DNA of 64,000 bases from Psilocybe azurescens. Its lineage: Eukaryota > Basidiomycota > Agaricomycetes > Agaricales > Agrocybaceae. Below, piece by piece: positions 48,404 through 60,800 of this stretch (the first letter of the stretch is position 1; every line of letters starts with the position of its first letter). Under the pieces are notes generated by a model. It did no database searches and was not told where the DNA came from. It saw only the letters and a list, made by a program, of their open reading frames with translations. The stretch covers positions 992,001-1,056,000 of the forward strand of contig JAJIRX010000533.1 of assembly GCA_023853785.1 (NCBI GenBank). The letters run 5' to 3'. Made by a program: the position numbers and the translations under genes.

Positions 48404-50283
48404 AGTAAAAGGTGGTTGCAAGATCAACAGGCAATAAGTTTCTAGTTATTAAATAAGAGGAGTCGAGGACGAGTGTCGAAAGTTGGTCAGGGAGAAGGTA
48501 TTGTTGAAGCATCGCTTTCGCCTGGGGTATATATAGGAAAATGGTGAAAGATGTTGTTGTCAAAAACGTAGATAGATCCGAAGTGGACATGCCTGTGGAG
48601 GCGGTTGAGGAGAGAGACTTGAAATCCGAGGATTCACAGCATGGAAACCTGGAAACCCCAAGATCAGGAGTTTCAAGTTCACATTTGGTCAACGGGCCAG
48701 AGTTAACGTTAATGTCCCATCTCTCAGCCTTTCCGATCATATCTTCTGTCATTACAGGATATAATTATTTCTTTTCAAATTCTGACAAAATGTCTCCATC
48801 TCTTTGATACAAATCGAAGGATGCTGAAGTCTTGGTGCGACCTATCGAATTCAAATCGAATTTCGACATCTAGCCTTACAGTAAAGGGAACAGAACCGTA
48901 CAACTGATGGTATCCTCACGTGGCAGAAATTTGAGTAAAGATACAACGCTCACTGGCAGTGCTAAATTTTACGAGACTGATACTAGATAAACACCGAGCA
49001 CAGCCAGAATTCTTACATACTACTATCGTGCTTGCACTTTTAATGACCTTGCTTCACGCACTAGGTCCTGGCTCTCGGCGACATAGATTACGGCCACTGT
49101 GTACTGAGGTATCGACTCCGTTATCAGCGCGTATACAGTCTCATGTCCTAAGAATATCCGCCATCGTGGTCATTGTGCGAGCTAAGTTTAGTGGCATTTC
49201 AACAGACTCAAGGGGCTCACACCATCGAGCTTGAGCCTTGAATCGACTATTAGCGTCCTCCTTTCACACGTCGTTTACATCTTCTTTTAGTTAGGTTGAT
49301 TGGTTGGTTGGTTATAACTCAAGTGGATTACTCTGATCTGAGCTTGATCTAAGCCATACCATACACTGAGTAACCTTGTTCACAATCAACAATACACACG
49401 CACACGATACAAATCGCGATCAAGTATGGGCTATATATTCAAGTCTGCGATACACCTAAGTATGGGGTTGATAACGGCAATATCGGCAATACGCACGATT
49501 CTCTGGAATTCAAAGTAACTCTATGTTGCGCCCACGTTCAGTGAGAACTTTTTACCGATACTTACTCACTGGCAGGAGGTTTTGATGTCCCCTGTATCCG
49601 TTTGCTACGGATGGTAGCCTTCTTGAACATCGGAAAGTCAACTATCCGTTGATCATTACCTATGAAACCCCCACAATTCAAGTTATCGCTAGTTCTTTTT
49701 CCGAAAAAGGAGCGCCTGAAGCCTTGAGGTGACTACGCAGTTTGGTGCCTTGTCCGGAACGATTGCGGGAATCTCTGTACAGCCTGAAGGGCTTCCTGTC
49801 CGGTGTATACACCTCTGAAGTCGTTTGACCTCAAAGAATCCGGTAAATCGTTCAAGCTAGGAAACACGCTAGAAGCACTTACCACCAGCTTTAACAATGT
49901 CTAGCGTCATACGTTTATTCGGAGGAAGCCTGACTCGTCGATAATCACATCTGAGTTTGGTAAAGACGTCAATAAGCACTGATAACCCGGAAAATTGAAG
50001 CAATGTCAATGGTAACCTCTCGCACAGTGAATATTAGAGGGTCCCGAAAATCAAGAGATTACCTCCGTCAATTCATAAGCTCACAGAGAGGCCTTAAAAA
50101 TTGCAAAACAGATGGAGTGGAGCCAGGAAGGTGAATCGAAATCAAGCACGTTGCGAGTCGTTCCTGAAACTACGCCGATTTACGTAATGAATTTCTACTT
50201 GTGATTTGGTGGCTGTGTTAATTTTGCTCTCTTCTCTCTAAGCCTTTCACCCACAGGCGTAACGATCGTCAATCCTCGCTAAA
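48404..50283. other. Divergent intergenic region between PAL and FCF1
   Basis: This region must hold the PAL promoter (left part) and the FCF1 promoter (right part). Open frames at 48369-48752 (-) and 48541-48807 (+) overlap each other in antisense and are not supported. A TTGGTTGGTTGGTT repeat lies near 49300-49310. No gene was recognised in the middle. Confidence 0.4.
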
Positions 50284-51158
50284 ATGGTCTAATCCAGTCT
50301 CATCTGACCGTAGTATTCTCACTCAGGTCAAATTTTCTCTAGGGCAAGGCAAAACAGACACGGAAGTTCGCAACGGTCAAGCGGATGCTGAATCCCAATG
50401 ATATCCGACTGTGAGGACAATCCATGCTATTTTATTCTGAAACAAATCGTTGAGGGTGTTTGTCTTCACGTAGTAAAGAGAATCAGTTGAAGCAGAAGAA
50501 AAAGGAAGAAGAAGAGAAGACCAAAGCTGTTCGACGAGTGTTCGTCAATGTCATCACTTTCATGTACTTTCAAGATACTGACTTAATCGCAGACCACAAG
50601 TTGCCTCCTCTCTGTTTCTTCAACACAATACCGCTCTCGTTCCCCCTTATCGAGTACTTATCGATACCAATTTCATCAACTTCAGTCTGCAGAATAAATT
50701 GGAGCTTATCAGCGGTATGATGGATTGTCTGTATGCCAAATGTGAGTCCCAAATCATATCGTGTAGTACAACCTGCATATGGAGCAAACTAATATATTTT
50801 AGGTATACCCTGTGTTACAGACTGCGTAATGGCAGAGTTGGAAAAATTGGGTCATCGATATCGTGTTGCTCTTCGGTATGCCGACAGTCATTTCTATATT
50901 TACCCTAACTAAAATATTCATCCCAATTACAGAGTAGCCCGAGATCCAAGATTTGAGCGTCTCCGGTGCTCACATACGGGCACTTACGCTGACGATTGTC
51001 TAGTACAGCGGGTTACAGCGCACAAGTGCTACATTGTCGCGACTTGTGATAGGGAGCTTCGTCGCCGAATTAGACAAGTACCCGGTGTGCCGTTGATGTA
51101 TATCGTGAAGAAACGATACGCCATCGAGCGTCTGCCAGACCAGGGCGCTCCGAGCTAA
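50284..51158 (+). CDS. FCF1: rRNA-processing protein FCF1/UTP24 (PIN-domain endonuclease)
   Basis: FCF1/UTP24 is the nucleolar PIN nuclease of the small-subunit processome that makes early cuts in pre-18S rRNA. Exon 1 appears to be the ATG alone (50284-50286), joined to [20 protein letters not shown] at 50343. The next exons encode [20 protein letters not shown], then [20 protein letters not shown], then [17 protein letters not shown] with the first PIN aspartate. After that come [20 protein letters not shown] and [13 protein letters not shown]. The end is [20 protein letters not shown] and [19 protein letters not shown]. Conserved acidic metal-binding residues are all present. Six exons join in consistent phases, giving about 195 residues, the normal family size. 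Confidence 0.93.
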
Positions 51159-52910
51159 ATTATGCTCTCCATTCAGACAACCATCCAGTCCTTTTTGTAT
51201 CTTTCGGGCCTCCGCCCTTGTGTTTTAACAGTAGGTATGTAACATGATGTTGCTACTCGGCACGCTGATATTCATTCTTTGTGTAGACTATTTCAAACTG
51301 TATTGATTTTCATTGCATATCAGGTGCAGATCTTATCCCATCGTCAATATATTGACCTCTTTCGATTCTTAATTAAATGGAGGTATCACTTTGTTCTTCC
51401 AGAGGACATGTGCTGCAATCTTGTCTGTTATTTCTCATCCACGACGTCTGGAATCCGGCGAAACAAACCTAACTGTTCGAAGGAGTAAGCCACACTAAAC
51501 AATTGCTGGCCCATTCGTGCGTTTTCCTTTCGTAAATGCCAATCACCTCCTGTGATGCTGAGCTGTGGCGTTATTGCTGCGCACTGTCCACCATTGTGAG
51601 TTTTCCCATGCATCCACTATGCCAGGTTGCCACTGGTTTTCTCCACTGAAGTTGAATGTCTATCATTGGGAGAAGTAGGTCTCTCTTTTGGCATGTACCT
51701 GATCTAGAATATCTTTACTGTTGATTGAATATGAATTTGTCCCCTTTGCACTAATTGGCTTCTACGGCCTCCGACCTATCGACCATTATGACATGTTTAG
51801 GAGCTATTTGACAAGACAAGCAAAACACGATGGCAGTTCCAGACGACCTGCTCAGGAACCCGAGGGGACTTGACTTCAACAACATAAATTATTCTCCATC
51901 TCCCAATCATTGTCGTATGTGGCAAACTTTTAGCACTTTTTAGAGATGGCTAGCAACGATTTGCAACGGAAAATATTCGTTGTTGAAGATACATGTTCCG
52001 CATCGTCTATCTGATGGTGAGTAAGACTTAATTTCTATGCTTACTCTGCGTATACTTTTGCTATATAAATATGGTTTGATTGCGTAGGGCGGTAATACCG
52101 TGCAGCATGTCTGGTGGAGATTGACCGATTTTTGTCTGGGGAATTCGACAGATGCTGATAATTCACTTTTCTGCTCGACTTCAACAAATAGCTGGTTTGA
52201 ATCTGATTTATGGCGCTCGTGGAGCGATGCATAACAAAGCTTCAGCTCCTTGCCTGTTTTTTATATTTTTCGGCCTTGGTTCAGCCTTCTAAGTTCTCTC
52301 TAGTCGTCGGCGCTTATTCCCGAAAAAGAATCGAGTTCTTGTCTGCTTTCATTGGGTTATTGGTATGCGTTTATGGAGTCGGTGTTGTCTTCGTCGTTGG
52401 GTTTGGAGATTTACTGTGCACGCAGCGTAGCTCAACTCACTTATAACACACGGGGCTTTGACTGACCGCGACCAGCCGACACCACGGGAAACCCTAGGAT
52501 TCCCACCTAAAACACTCACGTTTGGATGGCATAGCCATTGTAGGTGAAATTAATGGATGTGCGTCAGCCCTTGACTCGAATGCTGTGTCGCCCCTCGGTC
52601 CCGAGCATGTGTGTTTAGACCATATCTGTTTAAGTACCAAAATCTAAGTTGGAAGCCAACAGGCTCATAGCCCTGTTAATTTTACAGCTATAAGGACAGT
52701 CGATAGAGTCGAACAGAATTTCCAATCTCCAAGAAGGACTGAAGCTGTCGGAAGTTGAAGGAACAGGAACTTGTCCGATATATTATATAACCGAGGCATA
52801 ACGCGTCAATAACTCCAAATAACACGTCCCTTGGTGACGCCGCTGACGCGGTCAATCATTACTATTCAAACGCTCAAGTACCACCCCCTACTTCAACACG
52901 ATGTCCAACG
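51159..52910. other. Intergenic region between FCF1 and the Bles03-like gene
   Basis: No supported gene. A short frame starting MAVPDDLLRNPRGLDFNN at 51831 and another at 52210-52446 have no partners or motifs. No tRNA, snRNA or repeat was recognised. Confidence 0.35.
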
Positions 52911-54696
52911 AAGATTTTCCACAAGAGACGTACAAATATTCATGGACACCTAGTTCCGAAACACCTCTGCAGGATTTCCTCACCAAGGTACATATGACTG
53001 TCGAAAAATATTAATCCAAATGGACTGCCCAGATACTAATGTACAGCTTGGTAATATCGTAGTTCAAGCCGTCCATGGTTCAAAATGATGGAAAAAAGCC
53101 CGTGCGTACGACGTGTTTGTTTAGGAACGCTCAAGACTCACCCTTTGTAGTGGATTTGGGTACAAGGGTCTGAGAACCCCAACCTCAGTTCCAAAGATTA
53201 CACTGATGCATATAATGAGGCCACTGACCTTTGTAAGTTTCAATCCTTCAAACTTAAAACATTCTGTTCTGAATCTTTGGATCCAGTGGAAAAAGTTACC
53301 GAAAAAGTTGAGAATATCAAGGTAACTTGCAACCTCTTTACGAACAAATGATGTCCGTCTTACGATTAATCGCAAGAATGACGACTCCATCCCCACTCGG
53401 TCCAACAAGAAAACAGGCGCCAAAAGTAAAAAGGAAGTACGAGAGAAAGTAAATGGAAATTCCGTCTTTTAAATAGACTGCCTCATTTAAGTGATATCTG
53501 CATGCATAGGTACAAGCGGAGGCTACCCAACAACTGAAGGATCTATCTCTGAAGCACGGTTGCGTTTGTGGGAAGTGGTAATAGGTTTTTCGTCGTCACA
53601 AAGTGTACTTTACTTACTCAAACCAGGCTCATTTTCGCAGCTGCCGATAAAGTAGACCAAATTTGGTCTGGAATAGCAAGTCCGCCATTATTTTCGACAA
53701 CTTGTCGGATTTTTATCTCATCAATATTTCCAGGGTCACTCGTGTCAGGACCACTACACGAAACACCTGCATTCTTAGCCAAGGTTGCAACATCCTCCGA
53801 AAATGAGAACCCCAATGCACAACATCTCATCTGCGTTTACCTTCCTGATGTCTACAATAAAGGAAGCGTCACCGAGGTATGTATTGTGCCGCACACCGAT
53901 TCGATAGACCACTAGTTCTGAATTTTCCAAAGGTTATGAAAGTCCTACTACGAAGTCATGGAGTTAACCTGAGTGGTGTCAAATCAGACTTGTACACGCA
54001 TATTGGTAAATCGTTCACTTAATGATGGTCAACAGATGTAACTAAAGTTTATGCAGGAATCGACAGTAAGCATGCAAGTGGCATACCTTCCACGGTTCGC
54101 GACAAGTTGCTCTTTTCGAGATCACATACTAACACTATTGAGATTAGGTGTGGAAAAATACTGCAATCCTTCCCGAGAAAGAAGTGAAGGTTAGACTGGC
54201 GACCTTACCTCTAGTTCATACTGATTTCCGGTTTTAGGAATTAAAAGACGCCTACTTTGCTGAGTTGATTGCTGTTAAATCTGCCCCCAAACCAGATTCT
54301 GGAGAAACAACGGCTGATGTAACTTCTGATATCAACGCGGTAGAAGCCAATAGCAAAGCTAAAGCTACACCGAAGTTGAAGAAAAAGGCGGTCGACGTCG
54401 ACCCCTTCGCTTCTGAGGACGATGACGATGGCAAGACGAACATAGAGAAACAACATGCAACTGGGTCTGTACCCACTACAAATATTAAAGAAGAGATGGC
54501 ACCTAGTAAACCAAAAGCCAAACTAAAACTGAAAAAGAAGGCGGCAGCGGATCCTTTCGCCAGCGACGAGGAAGAAAAGGGCGAAGAACAAAAGGCTGAA
54601 AAATCCAAAACAGTTAGGACAAAGCGCAGCCAATCTGCGGATGAAAGTGACGACGAAGAAGCAAACCGACCAAAAAGATTGCTAAAAAGTGATTAG
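52911..54696 (+). CDS. Bles03/DUF1917 family protein with acidic-lysine-rich tail
   Basis: The start is MSNEDFPQETYKYSWTPSSE at 52911. The next exons encode KPSMVQNDGKKP and WIWVQGSENPN, then a segment ending in LSLKHGCVCGKW. The following exon begins near 53634 with LIFAAADKVDQIWSGIA. This Trp-rich arrangement (WIWV..GKWLIF..VD..W..IA) is the signature of the DUF1917/Bles03 family (human C11orf68), whose fold resembles eIF4E but whose function is unknown. HLICVYLPDVYNKGSVTEVM completes the domain. The C-terminal 150 residues are low complexity: two copies of a KLKKKA..DPFAS(D/E)D motif and a basic RSQSADESDDEE end, probably nuclear. The stop is at 54694-54696. Exon boundaries in the first third are provisional. 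Confidence 0.75.
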
Positions 54697-54839
54697 GCTT
54701 GTGTCTTTGGCAATTCTTTTAGAGGTAGTGTTATTCCGCTACATTGTATATCAATATGTTGTCGGGACCGAATTTAAGTAGAATTTCTAGAATGGATGAT
54801 ATAAAGTTATTATACACAAAAACTATAACTATACAACAG

Positions 54840-57800
54840 CTATGTGGCAGGATGTTCCATGGCAGTAAGTGCAAAGAGATGTTCGGATTGTGGTTCGGAT
54901 TCGGGAGGTGTGATCGAATCTGACTTCAACTTTTTCGTTTCTCGCTCCTCGTCGTTGCCGCCTGTTGTTGGTACGACTTCGCTGGTCCTACTTCGTTTGA
55001 CTCCGCGCGTGGATTTGCGGCGTTTTCGGGAAGATGTGAGGTTTTCGTGATCTGACTCTTCGTCTTGCTCTTCTTCACCAGGTTCGTATGTGAGATCAAT
55101 CTTCTTATTTCTTCTGTTTTTCAGAGATGGTTTACCCTTCGATTGAGAACCAGGCGGCCCCATTACAGCTTGTTCCTCTGGAGAAGGTCTTGGACGCTTC
55201 GCGGCAGGTTCTTCATCGTCGCTTTGCTCAGGCTTGAATGAAGGCGCTGAGCCACGAATGAGAGTGGTATCAATCGAGGGAGTTGACGAATACGATGAAA
55301 AAGAGCGTGGTCGGCGATTAGAAACGGAAACTGCTATTCCTGTGCCCGAATAACCACCGGGAGATCCGGCGTGACTTGATGCTTCTCCAGGGGCTCTGAC
55401 CATTGCTGCCCTTTCTGATACAGATTTCTGGAGAGGAGCCTTCTTCCAGGTTACGACTTCCCCAGGCTGGGGCAGGTAAAATACCTCTTGTTCACGAAGA
55501 ATATCTAGACCCACGAGCTGTCTGATGACGCCTATCAAATCCAAACTGAAGCCCAGATTTTCGATGTCTTTGAGCATGTTTCGGCTATCATCCACTGTAG
55601 CATCACCATGATCCACGATTTCTTCTTCGTCCATGAGCTCCCTATCATTGAGCGAACATCCAGGAACAAGGAAATTAACGCGAGTGCCGCCTTCTTCCTT
55701 CGGAAGACTGATTCTGTGGTAGCGACAATGAGACCGAGTAACAGGCGTCGTGAAATTGGATCGCGATGGTGTGGTCGTTGTTTTGGCAGTAGGTGTGTCT
55801 GGCTTTGTTGATGGGACAACTGGAGAAAGGGCAGCCGTTGAAGAGGTAGGAGAAGGCTGATCAGGTACGGTGGACGTTGAAGGAAAGCGGGATAGTTGAG
55901 GTTTTTTCGACTGAGCCCGTGGGGAGAAAGATTGCTGTGTTGTGAGAGCCAATGCTTTTCTTCTTCTGTCCATGTGCATGGAACAGTGACTCTAAATTAA
56001 CGGTGGGTGGTAGAGCATTGGGTTTGTTGACGGTGGGCGAAGGTTGGCTAACCACTGATCTGTTGTCTGGAATAGCAGATGATACAGAGGACGAACGAGA
56101 TCCTGATTGCAATATTTGATAGGCTGCACTTGCCCCAGAACTAGCTTGACTTTCTTGTATTGATGTTATAGACGTCGCTCTGTTTGTAGGTTTCGCTATT
56201 TTCCCTGCTTGTCTGGGTTTGACAAGAATCGTTTCTTCACTGGTTGGTTCAGGAATGAGGTTCTTTATTGCTTGAAATTTTCCCTTGTGCTCCCCCTTGG
56301 TACCTTTTCTGCCTTTTCCTTTCTGTGTCTTGACAGCACTGCTTGGTTTATAAGGATCTGGATAGGGATCTCTCTTTCTCTTTGTTGTCGAACCTTCTGC
56401 AGCCAGCGGCGTAACTGTCGATGTAATTGATGACGAAGACGGCGGTGCAATACTGTCTTTGCCTGTGTACGAAATGGCGGAATCTTCAATTTGCCTATTT
56501 AAAAAGGCGGTCAATTCGATGTGAATATAGAATAAAACAATATACCCACCCTTGTACCAGATTTATGGTGCGGGTTTCGTCTTCCTTCAATTGTGCTGGT
56601 GCCGTTTCTTGCCTGGAGACTAATGCTGCGTCCGGTGGATACTGAAATCCAAGGCCTTCACCGTCGTCTACAATACTGGAAGCATCTTTGTCTTCCGTCT
56701 CCTTTTCAACAGTAGAGATTGAAGACTGCGAATTGTCGAAGCCGATTTCTTCTTCCGATGCTTCATCTTGGCCTGGATAGTTTGAAGGGCCTGGCGTAGA
56801 AAGGCAGTAAGGGTAAGGATCTGCCATTAAAACAGGATCTGTGGGTTTTCGAGACAAAGTTACTCTCATTGAAACAGAAGGAGCGCGATAGCGAAGAGAC
56901 GTGCCATCAGGGAGAGGAGTATTATGGACAGTATCGGATACATCACCCTCCGGAAGATCGGTAGAAGATACCTGGCCGAAAACATCTGCCGAGAACTCGT
57001 TATCGCCAGTTGCTGAAGGGAGCCTACTAAGTCTCTGTGAGGTTGGTATTTCAGGCAATGAAGGCAGGCGTGATCCATGTGAAGGGGCAGCGGTGGACCC
57101 CGAATCTTGAGATTTCTCCAGTGTCGAAGAAAATAGGGCACTGGATGTCCCAGTACCAAACACATATTGTGCCATTTCAGTCAAAATCCGACGGCTTTCA
57201 AGCTCCTGTTCCGTTGATTTTGTTACGGCTTCTGCAGGAGTGAACAATCCATCCACTTGAGTTGAATTATCAGGAGAACCGGTAGCCAGGTTTTCATTGA
57301 GTTGCGTCATGGCTCTCAGAGTAGACGAATGGACAGGAATGGAGACAGGTATTGGTTCTCCAGCAGACCGCGGTGTCAAAAGGTGGCTAGAAACTATGCC
57401 CGACGTGTTTAGAACATCCGAAGGACGACTTGAGGGAGGAGAAGCTAGGGGCCGATCCGTTAATTCAATGACGTCTTCGTTGGCTGAGGCTGGCATAGAA
57501 ACATCAGGTTGGGTAGGTAAAGTGGCAATGCTTGACGCTGGCTGTTCGAGGACATTTGCATTGGCTGTCACTGGCGTTGAAACTTCAGACTTAGTGTGAA
57601 GGGCGTCAGATCCTGACGTCGTCCCTGCTACTTGGCTGCCATCATCCGTTGGGTGTGTTGGATCGAGGACATCCGAATCGGCCGTGACTGGGATAGGAAT
57701 ATCAAATTGAGTGGGAAGGCAGCCAGATGCTGACGCAATTTCGGCTACGTCTTCAGAGTCTTGACCTTGGTCTACTTCAGCAATAAACGATACCCCTTTT

Positions 57801-60800
57801 TTATCCATGGACTGTTCGGATACAGCTTCCCGGGCAGCTTCTAAAGCCGTTGGAGAAACGTGTTCTGTGGATAGGGGCATGTGGTCATCACCCAACCTTG
57901 TACCTTCGTTGTTATGATCGTCTACAGCTCCCTCGTAGCCCACACTGACCACGTCTAGGCTCATTCCGCGATCAGAGGGTTCCTAGAATATTATTTCACA
58001 ATCAGTTCGAAGAAATTGTCGAGGACAGAGAGAAAGTACAGACCACAGTCGAACGTCCCTCCGTCCTTGTTTCTTCCACGATGTATGCTTCGTCGTTGAT
58101 GAATTCTTCCTCACTGCCCACAGTTTTAACCTCAATGTAATCGAGATCACTCTCATCATCGACCTCGCCGTCGGCATCCTCGTCCATGAAGGTGCCTTCA
58201 TCGATCGATTCAGGGATATTTAAGCCAGGAGCTTCCTTCCTCACAATATTATTCGCGGGGTCCGGTGTTTCAGAATCCTTGCGTTTAGGAATAGTGTCCT
58301 CCATATCAGGTGGCAGTGATACATAACGGCCTTTTTCTGAAGGAGGAGTCGGAAGCTGACCATGGGTTTGGATTGAGTCAAAAGCAGTTGGAAGAGCTGA
58401 GGCTGGTGGGTCATCCTCGTCCTCGAGACTAGGAGTTGAGCGAATATGGTCTTCATCCGACTCAGCTGTATTGCCTACAATAGTCATAGGAATTTCCTCG
58501 TCTAGAATCAAAATGAATAACTCGCCCTGGACATGGAAAGGAGATACTCACCGACGACAGAAATTTCCATTGAATCCTCGTAGGTTTCAGGAATATCTAC
58601 ATCTCCTGAAGCGGATGTATTGTCACCTTCAGTAGGGATCTCGTCGATTTCAGTAGCAACTGTATTCCCAGAAGTTGCTGTTTCAGCTGGTTCGGCCGCC
58701 ATTGGATTCCCAAAATGAGTAGATATTTCTTCGATGACCATGTGTCCCTGCCGCGATTCTGAGCCCGACTCATCGTCTTTGATGACTCTTTCATCAATGA
58801 CTGTTACAATCGCATCCTCGGTAGGCGTACGCTCAAAGGTCGTCTCGATTTGTGTCTCTGCTTCAACACCACTTTTTGTAGTAGGCCTTTCTTCAGAGAC
58901 TGTTTCTGGTACCACCTCGAATCCGGAAATCACAGCAGGAGTGTTCACTCCTCGGTTCTCTTCCAGAGTGGGAGTATAACCTTCTACATTATTCAAACAT
59001 TGGTTTGAAAAGTCCGAAAAAAAATATCACTGACCTGTTTGTCGATCGGCCTGAGCGTCGAGTACCGAAAGCTCTTGTTCAGAAGGTGCTTCGGATTTAA
59101 TCGCCTGCTCCGAGTTCTGCACTTCGTCTTCTCCTCTGCTTTCTTCGAGAGGAGGGTTTGATATAGAAACGTCTGCATCCGCCTGAGTAATCAAACCTGC
59201 CTGGGGCTCGGCGGCATCCTCATCGAGTTCATCCACCTCTTCCGAAACTCGCTCCTCTACTTCTCGGTTATCTTCCTCCTCATTATGTTCATATTGTATA
59301 TGATCACCTAGGGGGTACCCCAAATCAAGATCGCCACCTTCTAAGTCGTTTTCCTTTGCAGCCTGAGACGAAGTGAGTTCTTGTTCATCATCAGAATCAT
59401 TCACGGCGATGAATTCGGCATCGTCAGGAACAGGGCGTGATATGGATGAAACATAGCGATTCGTCGGAGGTGGTAAAATGCTCCCTTCTTCCTCGTCCAC
59501 TTCTGCTTGATTTTCGTCATCGTCGTAGATGCTATTAATATGCTCCTCGGCGGCTTGACTTGGAGTAAGAGCGCCTGGGGTTAGGAAGCCGTCAATGTCG
59601 TCTACCACATCGCCAATGCCAGAAAGCAAAGCTGGATCGATTGGAACACCGAGTGTCGTACGGACATCTCCACCGGAATAGTGATCTTCGGCATAAGTTT
59701 GAGGTCCAGCCCAAGGATCCTGAATTTCGACAGGAATTTCATCACTTGCGATTTCGTCAGGGAAGGCTGCAAGAAATCAATGTTAGCGAATGAGGCGGTG
59801 TATGTAGGGAAAAAGAAACTGTACATGTGTTGTCATTCAGTGGCTGAAATTGTTCGTCATTGGCCTGTGGTGTGGCACTTGTATCAAGTTCTTCAACGTA
59901 GTCGACATCTATTGGTCCAATAAAGTGGGCAGTGGTGCGTGCTCCTTGTGGTAAGTGGACAGGGCCACCTGAATAGAAATCTTCCGCATATGTTTGAGGA
60001 CCTTCCCATGGGTCAACTATGTCAACAGGACGTTCGACACTTCCGGCACGAGGGGGAAAGGCTAGAAATTGTCAACGAATTGGGCCATGCCACAAATTGG
60101 TACAGAGACCTACAGGTATCCTCTTCCATTTGTGGTTCGAAATCGGCGCCTTTGTCTGCCTCCAAGTCAAAAGTGCTTTCTGGTCCAATATCTAGAGAAC
60201 CTAAATCATGGGCGTCAACTTTTTGCCCTGCTTGAATGCGGACATCTCCCCCAGAATAGTAGTCTTCTGCATATGTGCGTGGACCAGACCATGGGTCTGG
60301 GAGTTCGATGTGCTTGTTGTCAACTAGAGACGTGTACGGTTTGGGAGGGAAGGCTATGATTTTATAGACATCAGCATAATCGACAAGCTGAACAAAAGAG
60401 ACGTGCATGTATCATGCTCGGGAGGTTGTATTTCTTGTATTTCGTCATCGGCATCGGCATCAGCGTCGACCATGTTTGCGCCCTCATCTTCATATCTGTC
60501 ATTTTGAGGATGGTGGATTTGGCTACGAGAATAGAGTAACTGGGATGTTCCGAGTTCATCCTCATCTTCTTCGTCGTCGTCGTATTCTTCATCAGACACC
60601 TCCTCTGCCTCTTCCTGATGCCTTCCATCCTCTTCTAAAGAATTCTCTTTGATTTTACCTCTGGATTTACGAGGCGAAGCGGACAGGTCTTCTTCAGATA
60701 GCTCGTCTTCGTCTAATTCACCTTCACTATCCGCATCTATTTCGATGATTTCGTCGCAAGCCACTTGCACGGGTCCAGTACGTCCCTCCTTCTCTTCTTC

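Noticed and set aside
48369..48807. Antisense pair of open frames upstream of PAL
   Set aside because: Each is the shadow of the other, and the region is expected to be the PAL promoter and 5' untranslated region.
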